Origin: Aequitasia blattaphilus
Lineage (GTDB): Bacteria > Bacillota > Clostridia > Lachnospirales > Lachnospiraceae
Length of the DNA stretch: 64,000 nucleotides
Assembly: GCF_024721305.1 (NCBI RefSeq)
Contig: NZ_JAMXOD010000015.1
Location: forward strand, 27,245 to 91,244
Direction of reading: 5' to 3'
The notes beneath the pieces are model-generated. The model was not told where the DNA came from, did no database searches, and saw only the letters and a list, made by a program, of their open reading frames with translations. How positions within the stretch are numbered: position 1 is the first letter of the stretch; each line of letters begins with the position of its first letter. Below are positions 17,164-25,086 of the stretch, one piece after another. A program made the translations under genes and the position numbers.

Positions 17164-18495
17164 ATGGAAAATGTACAGATTTTGCTATGTCAGCATGTCG
17201 GCGCACCGTGTGCACCGATTGTACAAGTGGGAGACTCAGTAAAAAAGGGTACGCTGATTGCAACTCCTACGGGTCTTGGGGCCAATATTTTTTCCAGTGT
17301 TTATGGAGTGGTGGAAGAAATAAAAGAAGACCGCATTGTCATTAAACCTGACGAAGAGCAGCCAGAAGAGTTTGAGCCAATCAAAGAGGGTGATAAGCTT
17401 GAGATGATTAAAGAAGCTGGCATTGTTGGTATGGGTGGTGCAGGATTTCCCACAGGTGTTAAGCTGAGTACACAGCTGGAAGGGGGCTATGTCTTGGTTA
17501 ATGCGGCGGAATGTGAGCCGGGATTATACCATAACATACGTCAGATTGAAGAAAATGTGGAAGCAACAGTGAGAGGCTTAAAGTATTGCATGGAAATCAC
17601 GACAGCGAAAAAAGGGATTTTTGCAATCAAAGAAAAGAATGATAAAGCAATAAAAATATTAAGAGAAGCAATTAAAGATGAAGAAAATATATTCATTCAT
17701 CTATTGGCAGACATCTACCCTATGGGTGAGGAACGTGCAGTGGTAAGAGAGTGCCTTGATATCTTATTAGGAGTTGATAAACTTCCAAGTGCAGCAAACT
17801 CCGTTGTAATTAATGTAGAAACATTGCTTCGTATTACCGAAGCAGTTGAAGAGAAAAAACCTTGTTTCAGCAAAAACCTTACGGTCAACGGTCTTTTGAA
17901 AGATGGACATAAGCCCCACGTATTCTTTGATGTTCCAGTAGGAACGTCTGTGGGAACTTTGATTGAAATGGCTGGCGGTATAGCGGAAGATGAGAAGCTG
18001 GGAGAGATTATCCTTGGCGGACCTTTTACAGGAAAATCCACAACCTTGGATGTTCCGATTACGAAAACAACAGGTGGTGTAATCCCCACAATGGAATTCA
18101 TGGATTTCCACGGAGCGAATGTAGGTCTTTTGGTATGCGCCTGTGGAGGAAATGAAGGGAGAATGAGAGAGCTTGCAGATAAATATAATGGAAAAGTTGT
18201 TTCTGTTGTGAGATGTAAGCAAGCAGTAGAAATGAAAAATGGCGCATTGAAATGTGAGGATCCTGGAAACTGTCCGGGACAAGCAGAAAAATGTATTAAA
18301 ATGAAAAAAGATGGTGCCCTTTATACAATTATAGGAAATTGTTCGGATTGTTCGAATACGGTTATGGGTTCTGCTCCGAAGCTGGGATTAAAGGTAGTTC
18401 ACCAGACGGATCATGTAATGCGAACAATTGGACATCCGTTATACAGACATCTTACCATATCCAAAAAGGCCGACCAATTGCCAAATGGTAAATAG
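17164..18495 (+). CDS. prdC: Proline reductase-associated electron transfer protein PrdC (RnfC-like)
   Basis: The 443-residue protein resembles RnfC: an N-terminal biotinyl/lipoyl-like segment (IVQVGDSVKKGTLIA), GMGGAGFPTGVKL, ECEPGLYHN, and cysteine-rich parts near the end (LLVCACGGNEGRM, CEDPGNCPGQAEKC, GNCSDCSNT). PrdC is thought to pass electrons from NADH or ferredoxin to proline reductase. Some homologues are selenoproteins; this copy has no in-frame UGA and carries cysteines. AAGGAGAAGG precedes the ATG. Confidence 0.9.
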   Translation: MENVQILLCQHVGAPCAPIVQVGDSVKKGTLIATPTGLGANIFSSVYGVVEEIKEDRIVIKPDEEQPEEFEPIKEGDKLEMIKEAGIVGMGGAGFPTGVKLSTQLEGGYVLVNAAECEPGLYHNIRQIEENVEATVRGLKYCMEITTAKKGIFAIKEKNDKAIKILREAIKDEENIFIHLLADIYPMGEERAVVRECLDILLGVDKLPSAANSVVINVETLLRITEAVEEKKPCFSKNLTVNGLLKDGHKPHVFFDVPVGTSVGTLIEMAGGIAEDEKLGEIILGGPFTGKSTTLDVPITKTTGGVIPTMEFMDFHGANVGLLVCACGGNEGRMRELADKYNGKVVSVVRCKQAVEMKNGALKCEDPGNCPGQAEKCIKMKKDGALYTIIGNCSDCSNTVMGSAPKLGLKVVHQTDHVMRTIGHPLYRHLTISKKADQLPNGK

Positions 18496-18536
18496 AACCG
18501 GTATTACTGTTATGATGGCGAAGTAAACTACCCCGA

Positions 18537-18564
18537 TTGATTTACTGGGACGAAAACTTATAAT
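18537..18564 (+). promoter_or_regulatory. Candidate promoter of prdA with overlapping palindrome
   Basis: TTGATT (18537-18542) and TATAAT (18559-18564) have a 16-base spacer. An inverted repeat AGTAAA...TTTACT (18521-18545) with centre CCCCGAT covers the -35 box, where a regulator could act. The 155-base prdC-prdA gap has no other gene. Confidence 0.5.
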
Positions 18565-18650
18565 CTGAGAGGTTTGTCCGCTGCCATTGATAACTGTTAT
18601 ATACAAAACACTTTTAGTATGCATTGAATCAAATTAAGGAGGGAAACAAT

Positions 18651-20519
18651 ATGTCAATCACAGCTGAAACAGCAAAAGAACACGCAAAAGATCCTGCGGT
18701 ACTTTGCTGTAGAAGAGAAGCGGGAACGGTGATTTCGGCTTCGGACCTGGAAGATCCTGCAATTTTTGATGATCTTGTGGATTCAGGACTATTGAATCTG
18801 GATGGAGCGCTTACTATTGAACAGGTTATAGGAGCGAAACTTACAGAAACAAGAGACTCTCTCAATCCGATTACAGCAGATGTTGTAGAAGGAGCGAAGG
18901 TGGTAGCGGAAGCTGAAGATGAGCCAGCGGATATACCAGCAGGAGAGGGAACACCAACAGCTGCACCTCAGGCGCCTATTCCTACAATGGCAGGGCCAGG
19001 TGGAGTGCTTAAAATCCATATTGGAGAGGGAAAAGATATTAATCTTGAGATTCCAGTAGGTGGATTAGGAAATGGTGTCCCAGCGGCGTTGCCACAAAGC
19101 GCTGACATGGTGGGTTCGGCAGAAGCTGCCATAAGTGCACCAGAAGTGGCAGGAGAAGAGAAGGTTGTAAGAACCTTAACAAGAAAACACTTCAATATTA
19201 CAGAAGTTAAAAGAGGACCGGAAACGAAAATAGAAGGAACGACTCTTTACATCCGTGAAGGAATTGAAGCAGAATGTGTTGAAAATCAAAAATTGGTAAC
19301 GGATCTTAAATTAGAGATTATTACACCTGCTGATTATCATACTTATTCTGAAACAATTATGGATGTTCAGCCAATTGCGACCAAAGAAGAGGAAAGTGAA
19401 GTTGGCAGTGGTGTTACCAGAGTACTTGATGGAGTAATTATGATGGTAACAGGTACTGATGCAAATGGTGTTCAAATAGGTGAGTTTGGTTCATCAGAAG
19501 GATATTTAGATGAGAATATCATGTGGGGACGTCCAGGTTGTCCTGAAAAGGGAGAAATCTTTATTAAAACTCAGGTAACCATAAAAGAAGGAACCAATAT
19601 GGAAAGACCAGGTCCTTTGGCTGCTCATACTGCAACGGATATTATTACTCAGGAAATTAGAGAAGTAATGAAGAAGCTGGAAGAGTCTTTGGTAGTTGAA
19701 ACAGAAGAGTTTAAACAAATCAGAAGACCTGGAAAGAAAAAAATTGTTATTGTAAAAGAAATCATGGGACAAGGCGCGATGCATGACAACCTGCTTCTGC
19801 CGGTTGAGCCAGTTGGTATCTTAGGCGGAAAGCCAAACGTTGATTTAGGAAATGTACCAGTTGCTGTGTCTCCACTGGAAGTACTGGACGGCTGTGTACA
19901 TGCACTTACCTGTATTGGACCGGCTTCAAAAGAGATGAGTAGACATTACTGGAGAGAGCCTCTTGTTTTAGAAGCACTTCATGATCCGGAAGTAGACTTG
20001 TGTGGTGTGATTTTTGTAGGAAGTCCACAGATTAATGCAGAGAAGTTCTATGTATCAAGAAGAGTTGGTATGATGGTAGAAGCGTTAGATGTTGATGGTG
20101 CTTTTGTTACGACAGAAGGATTTGGTAATAACCATATTGACTTTGCGGCACATCATGAAGAGATTGGCAAGAGAGGAATTCCTGTTGTAGGTTTATCCTT
20201 CTGCGCAGTTCAAGGTGCGTTGGTTGTTGGAAATAAATACATGACAGCTATGGTTGATAATAACAAGTCCGAATCAGGTATTGAGAATGAGGTTCTGGGT
20301 TGTAATACTCTTTGTCACGAAGATGCTCTTCGCGCACTTGCAATGCTAAAGGCTGCAATTGCAGAGGCAGATATTAAAGGTGCTGAGAAGAAATGGAATC
20401 CAAACGTTAAATCTACAAACATTGAACTTGTATCAAACGTAACGGGACAACCGATTGAATTGGTAGAAAATGAACAGTCCTTACCAATGAGTCAGAAGAG
20501 AAAAGAAAAGTACGACTAG
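18651..20519 (+). CDS. prdA: D-proline reductase proprotein PrdA
   Basis: PrdA is the proprotein that is cut to give the pyruvoyl subunit and its partner; with PrdB it reduces D-proline to 5-aminovalerate. The 622-residue protein contains the processing site LTCIGPASKEMSR, with Cys421 at the position that becomes the pyruvoyl group. The conserved MERPGPLAAHTATD and GQGAMHDNLLLPVEPVG stretches precede it. ATG 18651 follows AGGAGGG; an upstream in-frame start at 18624 lacks such a site. The Ala/Pro-rich stretch near residues 85-105 looks like a linker. Confidence 0.95.
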   Translation: MSITAETAKEHAKDPAVLCCRREAGTVISASDLEDPAIFDDLVDSGLLNLDGALTIEQVIGAKLTETRDSLNPITADVVEGAKVVAEAEDEPADIPAGEGTPTAAPQAPIPTMAGPGGVLKIHIGEGKDINLEIPVGGLGNGVPAALPQSADMVGSAEAAISAPEVAGEEKVVRTLTRKHFNITEVKRGPETKIEGTTLYIREGIEAECVENQKLVTDLKLEIITPADYHTYSETIMDVQPIATKEEESEVGSGVTRVLDGVIMMVTGTDANGVQIGEFGSSEGYLDENIMWGRPGCPEKGEIFIKTQVTIKEGTNMERPGPLAAHTATDIITQEIREVMKKLEESLVVETEEFKQIRRPGKKKIVIVKEIMGQGAMHDNLLLPVEPVGILGGKPNVDLGNVPVAVSPLEVLDGCVHALTCIGPASKEMSRHYWREPLVLEALHDPEVDLCGVIFVGSPQINAEKFYVSRRVGMMVEALDVDGAFVTTEGFGNNHIDFAAHHEEIGKRGIPVVGLSFCAVQGALVVGNKYMTAMVDNNKSESGIENEVLGCNTLCHEDALRALAMLKAAIAEADIKGAEKKWNPNVKSTNIELVSNVTGQPIELVENEQSLPMSQKRKEKYD

Positions 20520-20527
20520 GAGATACT

Positions 20528-20809
20528 ATGAAATACGGTGACAAGATAATTAAGATGGAAGGTGTAATTGTAGAAGTGACAGACGGAGCAGTTGCAATTG
20601 ATTTAAAAGGTCGTCTGGGCTATTTAAAAGTTCCGATGCGCATGCTGATTACGGATTATCCTCTTAAGGTGGGACAAGAGGTTGCATGGAATATGAGTTT
20701 TGTGGAACAAATTGGTCCTGATGTCAACGAAAAGTATATTAGTAATCTGGATACATATAAAAAGCGCCAAGAAGAAATGCGCGAAAAGAATAGTAAGGAG
20801 GAATCATAA
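20528..20809 (+). CDS. Small conserved protein of prd operons (CBO2463/CBO2479-like)
   Basis: The 93-residue protein consists of a small beta-rich domain (MEGVIVEVTDGAVAIDLKG, YLKVPMRMLI) and a charged helical tail (KKRQEEMREKNSKEES). A protein of this type sits between prdA and prdB in other proline-reducing clostridia; its function is unknown. Eight bases separate it from prdA and its stop abuts the prdB start. A role in assembly or maturation of the complex is possible but unproven. Confidence 0.75.
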   Translation: MKYGDKIIKMEGVIVEVTDGAVAIDLKGRLGYLKVPMRMLITDYPLKVGQEVAWNMSFVEQIGPDVNEKYISNLDTYKKRQEEMREKNSKEES

Positions 20810-21535
20810 ATGAGTTTAACAGTAGTTAAAGGGATGCAATCGGAAATATTTGTTCCTATTACTCCGCCTTCTGTTTGGACTCCCGTGACGAAAGAGCTAA
20901 AAGATATGTCGATTGCTTTAGCGACAGCAGCCGGAGTGCATAAGAAGAGTCAGGAGAGATTTAATCTTGCTGGTGACTTTACTTGGAGAAAAATTGAGAA
21001 CACTACACCTTCCAGTGAGTTGATGGTATCTCATGGTGGGTATGATAATGGTGATGTTAATAAGGACATCAACTGTATGTTCCCGATTGATCGAATTCAT
21101 GAATTAGCAGCAGCTGGTTTTATCAGAGCTTGCGCACCTGTTCATGCAGGATTTATGGGTGGCGGTGGAAATCAGGAGAAGTTTAAGCATGAAACTGGAC
21201 CTGCCATTGCGCAAATGTTCAAAGAAGAAGATGTGGATGCAGTTCTTCTAACGGCTGGCTGAGGTACCTGCCACCGCTCTGCAGTTTTGGTGCAGAGAGC
21301 GATTGAAGAAGCTGGTATTCCAACAATTATTATAGCAGCTCTTCCACCTGTTGTACGTCAGACAGGTACCCCACGTGCTTCCGCTCCACTTGTTCCTATG
21401 GGAGCGAATGCGGGAGAACCAAACAATGTTCAGCAACAGACAGAGATTGTGAAAGCAACTCTTGAGTTATTGGAAACAATTGAAACACCAGGAAAGATTG
21501 TGCCATTGCCTTTCGAGTACGTAGCAAAAGTTTAA
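20810..21535 (+). CDS. prdB: D-proline reductase selenoprotein subunit PrdB
   Basis: PrdB carries the catalytic selenocysteine that attacks the substrate held by the PrdA pyruvoyl group. The frame passes through TGA 21260-21262, decoded as Sec151 in LLTAGUGTCHRSAVLVQRA, and ends at residue 241, the family length. Both halves are in one frame and homologous, so the TGA is recoding and not a frameshift or nonsense mutation. A SECIS hairpin follows 21 bases later. GGAGG lies upstream of the ATG, inside the previous gene. Confidence 0.96.
21260..21301 (+). promoter_or_regulatory. Bacterial SECIS element of prdB
   Basis: CGCT-CTGCA (21275-21283) pairs with TGCAG-AG-AGCG (21291-21301, a two-base bulge) around the loop GTTTTGG, which begins with G. 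The loop starts 22 bases after the UGA. Confidence 0.85.
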
Positions 21536-21544
21536 TTACTTTTA

Positions 21545-21580
21545 GGGCAGATGTTGATAAATGCATCTGCCCGTTTTTTT
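21545..21580 (+). terminator. Intrinsic terminator after prdB
   Basis: GGGCAGATG (21545-21553) pairs with CATCTGCCC (21564-21572) and is followed by G and seven T. Its place inside the prd cluster would lower expression of prdD and prdE relative to prdA and prdB. Confidence 0.85.
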
Positions 21581-21598
21581 ATATAGGAGGAGTGGAAG

Positions 21599-22366
21599 TT
21601 GAGTCAGAAAGCGATAGACTTAAGAAGACTTGTGATTAAAGCGTTTCATATTGATCAAGTAGAGTTTGGTGAAGAAAACAGAGTTACTACCGATGGGAAA
21701 CTGGTTCTTGATAAGGGGATTTTAGAAGAGATTACCAGAGAAGAGGAGTATATCGAATCAATAGACATTCAGATTATAAAGCCAGGAGAGCACGATAGAT
21801 TTACCAATACAATTATGGATATTATCCCTGTTTCTACAAAGGTTTTGGGGAAAATAGGAGAAGGAATCACCCACACTTTAACCGGAGTGTACTTTATGCT
21901 GACGGGAGTGGATACAGAGGGGAAACAGACTCATGAATTTGGCTCATCGGAAGGGAATTTAAAGGAACGGCTCTATTTGAACCGGGCTGGAACGCCGAGT
22001 GAGGATGATTTTATTATATCCTTTGATGTTGTGTTAAAGGCTGGAATGGGACAGGAAAGACCAGGGCCTACGGCAGCCCATAGGGCATGTGATAAGGTAA
22101 TACAGATTTTCAGAGAGCAGTTAAAAAAGTTCAAAGGTGATTTGGCAGGAGAGCGCCATGAATATCATGACGTGGTTCGCCCGGGAAAAAAACGAGTGGT
22201 GATTGTAAAACAGGTGGCAGGTCAAGGGGCTATGTATGACACTCATTTGTTTGCAAAAGAGCCCAGCGGAGTAGAAGGCGGTCACTCAATTATTGATTTG
22301 GGAAATATGCCGGTTGTGTTGACGCCAAATGAGTACCGTGACGGAATTATACGTTCTATGCAGTAG
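21599..22366 (+). CDS. prdD: PrdD, paralogue of the N-terminal part of PrdA
   Basis: The 255-residue protein aligns with PrdA from about residue 170 to just before its processing cysteine: shared landmarks are TLTGVYFMLTGVDTEG/TRVLDGVIMMVTGTDANG, ERPGPTAAHRA and RPGKKRVVIVKQVAGQGAMYD. It stops at RDGIIRSMQ, where PrdA has LDGCVHALT before Cys421. The TTG start is chosen because GGAGG lies eight bases upstream and MSQKAIDL follows. Function unknown; it may be a structural partner or decoy subunit. Confidence 0.88.
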   Translation: MSQKAIDLRRLVIKAFHIDQVEFGEENRVTTDGKLVLDKGILEEITREEEYIESIDIQIIKPGEHDRFTNTIMDIIPVSTKVLGKIGEGITHTLTGVYFMLTGVDTEGKQTHEFGSSEGNLKERLYLNRAGTPSEDDFIISFDVVLKAGMGQERPGPTAAHRACDKVIQIFREQLKKFKGDLAGERHEYHDVVRPGKKRVVIVKQVAGQGAMYDTHLFAKEPSGVEGGHSIIDLGNMPVVLTPNEYRDGIIRSMQ

Positions 22367-22379
22367 GAGGAGAAAAAAT

Positions 22380-22853
22380 ATGGGAATTGGGCCATCGACA
22401 AAAGAGACGTCCCTGCATCATTTCAGAGATCCCTTGTTGGATGTGGTTTCAAAAGATGAGGAATTGGATTTAATGGGAATCATTATAGTGGGAACTCCAG
22501 ACGGAAATGAAGAGAAAATGCTTGTTGGCACAAGAACGGCAGTTTGGGCTGAATGCATGCGTGCGGATGGGGTTATTATATCCTCTGATGGATGGGGAAA
22601 CTCGGATGTGGATTTTACGAATACATGTGAACAGCTGGGAGTCCGTGGAATTCCGGTTACTGGATTGAATTTCAGTGGTACAGTTGCTCAATTTGTGGTT
22701 ACAAATAATTATTTGGATGGAATTATTGATATTAATAAAAGTGAAGAGGGTATTGAAACCAATGTTGTAGGTGAAAATAACATGGTAGAGCTGGACTGTA
22801 AGAAGGCCACTGCCCTTTTGAAACTAAAAATGCGGCAGAAGGATAATGGATAA
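22380..22853 (+). CDS. prdE: PrdE, paralogue of the C-terminal part of PrdA
   Basis: The 157-residue protein begins MGIGPSTKETSLHHFRDPL, matching PrdA immediately after its cleavage cysteine (CIGPASKEMSRHYWREPL), and continues to TALLKLKMRQ. The cysteine itself is absent, so no pyruvoyl group can form from this chain. ATG 22380 follows AGGAGGAG; an upstream in-frame start at 22329 would lie inside prdD. Thirteen bases separate prdD and prdE. Confidence 0.88.
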   Translation: MGIGPSTKETSLHHFRDPLLDVVSKDEELDLMGIIIVGTPDGNEEKMLVGTRTAVWAECMRADGVIISSDGWGNSDVDFTNTCEQLGVRGIPVTGLNFSGTVAQFVVTNNYLDGIIDINKSEEGIETNVVGENNMVELDCKKATALLKLKMRQKDNG

Positions 22854-22877
22854 TTATGTACCTGGTTTCGATTTTAT

Positions 22878-22913
22878 GAAAAAGAAAAAGCACGACTAAT
22901 GTCGTGCCCTTTC
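22878..22913. terminator. Bidirectional terminator of prdE and the minus-strand RNA
   Basis: GCACGAC (22890-22896) and GTCGTGC (22901-22907) form a 7-bp stem with loop TAAT, flanked by A-rich sequence on the left and CCTTTCTTTTT on the right. Both strands therefore have a U-tract. Confidence 0.85.
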
Positions 22914-23104
22914 TTTTTGGTATGTCATTGAGAGGTTTTCTGTTGTATTGCAGTTAATATATATATATATACAAAGCTGGGGAATGCTCCTACAAAGAGG
23001 ACGTATATTTTTTGGAGTCAACCAATGCAAGATGCTCTTGGGGGAAGCAATCGGCAAAGGTATCACTGCAATAACAACCGTTACTTAAAGGTAATCCTTT
23101 AAGT
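22881..23104 (-). ncRNA. Candidate structured non-coding RNA of about 220 bases
   Basis: A strong minus-strand promoter, a structured body and a terminator with U-tract define a complete transcription unit without an ORF. From the 5' end it has a hairpin (ACTTAAAGG-ATTA-CCTTTAAGT, 23104-23083), a long closing stem (GTTGTTATTGCAGT, 23078-23065, with ACTGCAATACAAC, 22954-22942), three inner hairpins (CAAG...CTTG, TTGG...CCAA, TCCT...AGGA), a stretch of alternating AT, and the terminator. Size and closing stem would suit a 6S-type RNA, but I cannot recognise the family. Confidence 0.6.
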
Positions 23105-23110
23105 GAGCTA

Positions 23111-23139
23111 ACTATACCATTTTTGTACAACATTGTCAA
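23111..23139 (-). promoter_or_regulatory. Promoter of the minus-strand RNA
   Basis: On the minus strand TTGACA (23139-23134) and TATAGT (23116-23111) have a 17-base spacer. The predicted start is about 23104, exactly where the first hairpin begins. Confidence 0.75.
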
Positions 23140-23240
23140 TATTAGAATTATAATTATGCATAAAAAGGATTATTTAGTTAAAAATATACAAAAAACATGT
23201 GGGAAAACACTTTGTTTTTGTAAAGCAATAAAATCAAAAG

Positions 23241-23269
23241 TTGCCAAAAGAAGTAGTATATACTATAAT
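23241..23269 (+). promoter_or_regulatory. Promoter of the two-helix membrane protein gene
   Basis: TTGCCA (23241-23246) and TATAAT (23264-23269), 17-base spacer, end 31 bases before ATG 23301. This rules out the longer reading frame that begins inside the -35 box. Confidence 0.7.
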
Positions 23270-23300
23270 TTATAGAAAAAGTGAAGAGAAAGAGGGAAAT

Positions 23301-23915
23301 ATGACTATATTATATAGAGTGGTTACGAAACATACGAAGGAGATGCTCCTTGATTTTATTCGATTTAGTTATAAAGTACGACATCCAAAGTCGGCTTATC
23401 GTATGGCGGTAATGGGAGTGGGGTTCATTTTGATAGGATTTCTTGCAAGAGAAAGCAGTAAGCCTCTAATGGTAATGGCTTTTGTTTTGGGAGTTGCAAC
23501 AATTGCATTAGTTTTTTTGAGAAGGTATATTGCTTTGGCACGGCTAACCTCAAAAGATTATTTATACCAGAAAGAGATAGCTATTACCTTAGGGTTTGGT
23601 CAAGGGGGATTTTGGATTCAAGAAGGTGATAATCCCGGTGCAACAATGAAATATGGTGAGATTACACAAGTGTATAAAGATAAAGCGAATTTTTTCATAT
23701 CGATTAATAATGAGGAAGTACAAGTATTGCCCTATGGTGACTTCGCAGAAGGAAATGTGGAGAGGTTTGAAGGTTTCATTCAGGATAAAACGAAAAGGCA
23801 GATAATACATTTGGATATTTCTTTTAAGGAAAGGATAAAGATGATAAAGAATCAGATGAAGATTGCTGAGGTAGAGCATGATCAGAAAATTGAAGAGATG
23901 AAAAAGAAAAAATAA
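23301..23915 (+). CDS. Two-helix membrane protein, YcxB-like
   Basis: The 204-residue protein has a short N-terminal part, two hydrophobic helices (about 38-75: GVGFILIGFL and VMAFVLGVATIALVFL), a soluble beta-rich domain and a Lys/Glu-rich helical tail. This layout is like YcxB-family proteins of unknown function. ATG 23301 follows AGAGGGAAAT and a good promoter. It stands alone, and nothing shows its role. Confidence 0.65.
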   Translation: MTILYRVVTKHTKEMLLDFIRFSYKVRHPKSAYRMAVMGVGFILIGFLARESSKPLMVMAFVLGVATIALVFLRRYIALARLTSKDYLYQKEIAITLGFGQGGFWIQEGDNPGATMKYGEITQVYKDKANFFISINNEEVQVLPYGDFAEGNVERFEGFIQDKTKRQIIHLDISFKERIKMIKNQMKIAEVEHDQKIEEMKKKK

Positions 23916-23918
23916 TAT

Positions 23919-23965
23919 AAAAACTCCGACCAATCAGAGTGTTCAAGATGGGTCGGAGTTTTTTG
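23919..23965. terminator. Bidirectional terminator
   Basis: ACTCCGACC (23923-23931) pairs with GGTCGGAGT (23951-23959), with A-run on the left and T-run on the right. It serves the two-helix protein gene and the convergent permease gene. Confidence 0.88.
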
Positions 23966-23975
23966 TGAATATTAA

Positions 23976-24848
23976 TTATGCCTTTGATGCATCTTTAAAG
24001 AAAGTAAATGATGTAAAGAGCATTACTGCAATGATAACCCATGTAAGGATAGTTAAAGGCAGACTCTTAACAATGAAGTATGCAATGAATACACCGATAA
24101 CACCAAAGATGGTCAGCATGATGGAAGCTTTTCTGTCGTATTTTCCTTCACGAATAAAGCGGATACCTGCTGATGGCATTAAAAATGCACAAGAGCCCAT
24201 CATGATTGGGAAAGCGGCGGAAATATTCATCCCAAGAGCGCCCACTAAAGCCATACAAGGTGCGTAAAGTCCAACGCCGATAGTCATAAGAGCACCTAAG
24301 AGGCAGTTTATAACAACACCGATTACAAGTTTGACACCAGTAAGTGCAGTAGCAGTTCCTTGTGCGCCGAATGGACCAACACCTAGCAGCCTAGCAGCCA
24401 TTACGATTGCGAGAAAAATAAGAGCGGCACCAAGAGCGATACGTACTTGCTTAACTGGCCATTTAGATACGATACCAGCACCTACAACAGCGCCTATTAC
24501 TGCAGCAGCGAGCAAAGCGATTAATGTAATTGGATCGATATCGATTAATCCGAAAAATAGTAATGCTTCGGTAACGACGGGAATTGTATCTCCAACGTTG
24601 AGTGTACCTGGCATTGTTTCGTCAGGACTTGAATTTGTAAATTTAAATCCAGCCTGTGTAGTAGCAAAGCTTCCAATTCCTAAGGTATCAAGGAAGTTGG
24701 TTACAGCTCCGATGATAGCAAGAGCTACCATATGTTTTCCATCGAAATCTTCTTTATGTTTAATACAATCTTTGATTAAATAGACTGCAAACACAAGCGT
24801 CCATGCACTAAGGACGATTCGTAAAATTGTTACAGAATTCATATTCAT
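23976..24848 (-). CDS. TauE/SafE-family permease
   Basis: The 290-residue membrane protein has about eight helices arranged as two related halves, with GAVTNFLDTLGIGSFA in the first and LMTIGVGLYAPCMALVGALGMN in the second, typical of TauE/SafE (DUF81) anion exporters. Family members move sulfite, sulfoacetate or other organic anions. Its closeness to the prd operon and a shared palindrome core suggest a link to proline fermentation, perhaps product or substrate transport, but this is inference. Confidence 0.82.
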   Translation of the reverse strand: MNMNSVTILRIVLSAWTLVFAVYLIKDCIKHKEDFDGKHMVALAIIGAVTNFLDTLGIGSFATTQAGFKFTNSSPDETMPGTLNVGDTIPVVTEALLFFGLIDIDPITLIALLAAAVIGAVVGAGIVSKWPVKQVRIALGAALIFLAIVMAARLLGVGPFGAQGTATALTGVKLVIGVVINCLLGALMTIGVGLYAPCMALVGALGMNISAAFPIMMGSCAFLMPSAGIRFIREGKYDRKASIMLTIFGVIGVFIAYFIVKSLPLTILTWVIIAVMLFTSFTFFKDASKA

Positions 24849-24895
24849 CCCTCCAGATTTTGAAATTATTTAACTAGTTACTAGTAAATAAAAAT

Positions 24896-24961
24896 GAACA
24901 GTGCTATGTCTTTATACGTACAATCACCCCGATTGATTGTACAAATGGCTTCCTACTGTTC
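24896..24961 (-). promoter_or_regulatory. Structured 5' element of the permease transcript
   Basis: The predicted RNA begins at about 24961 with GAACAGT, which pairs with ACTGTTC (24902-24896 region on the minus strand), a perfect 7-bp closing stem. Inside is a perfect 9-bp hairpin GTACAATCA-ATCGGGG-TGATTGTAC (24942-24918). The unpaired bases AGGAAGCCATTT and ATAAAGACATAGC flank it. Riboswitch or regulator site; class unknown. Confidence 0.5.
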
Positions 24962-24968
24962 TTAGTTA

Positions 24969-24997
24969 ATTCTACCAATTTGTCAGGAAAAAGTCAA
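24969..24997 (-). promoter_or_regulatory. Promoter of the TauE/SafE gene
   Basis: On the minus strand TTGACT (24997-24992) and TAGAAT (24974-24969) are 17 bases apart, predicting a start near 24961. Confidence 0.65.
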
Positions 24998-25051
24998 TCT
25001 TTTTCGGTACAGTTGACGATGGAAAAAGAAGGAAAAAAAGCAAAAAAAGCC

Positions 25052-25080
25052 TTGCATTCCGTATGGGATTGAGATATACT
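25052..25080 (+). promoter_or_regulatory. Promoter of the S10 ribosomal operon
   Basis: TTGCAT (25052-25057) and TATACT (25075-25080) with a 17-base spacer lie about 230 bases before rpsJ. It is the only good promoter in the gap. Confidence 0.7.
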
Positions 25081-25086
25081 AGTAGA

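Noticed and set aside
17767-18282. 171-residue minus-strand open frame inside prdC
   Set aside because: It is antisense to conserved prdC coding sequence and shows no recognisable motif.
20810-21535. Two separate genes or a frameshift in prdB
   Set aside because: Both halves are in one frame, joined by TGA in the known Sec motif GUGTC, with a hairpin 21 bases later.
22955-22971. Alternating AT tract as a microsatellite or origin element
   Set aside because: It is short, isolated and lies inside the proposed RNA; no DnaA boxes or iterons are near.
23241-23300. N-terminal extension of the two-helix protein
   Set aside because: The longer frame would begin within the -35 box of the promoter; ATG 23301 has a proper upstream site.
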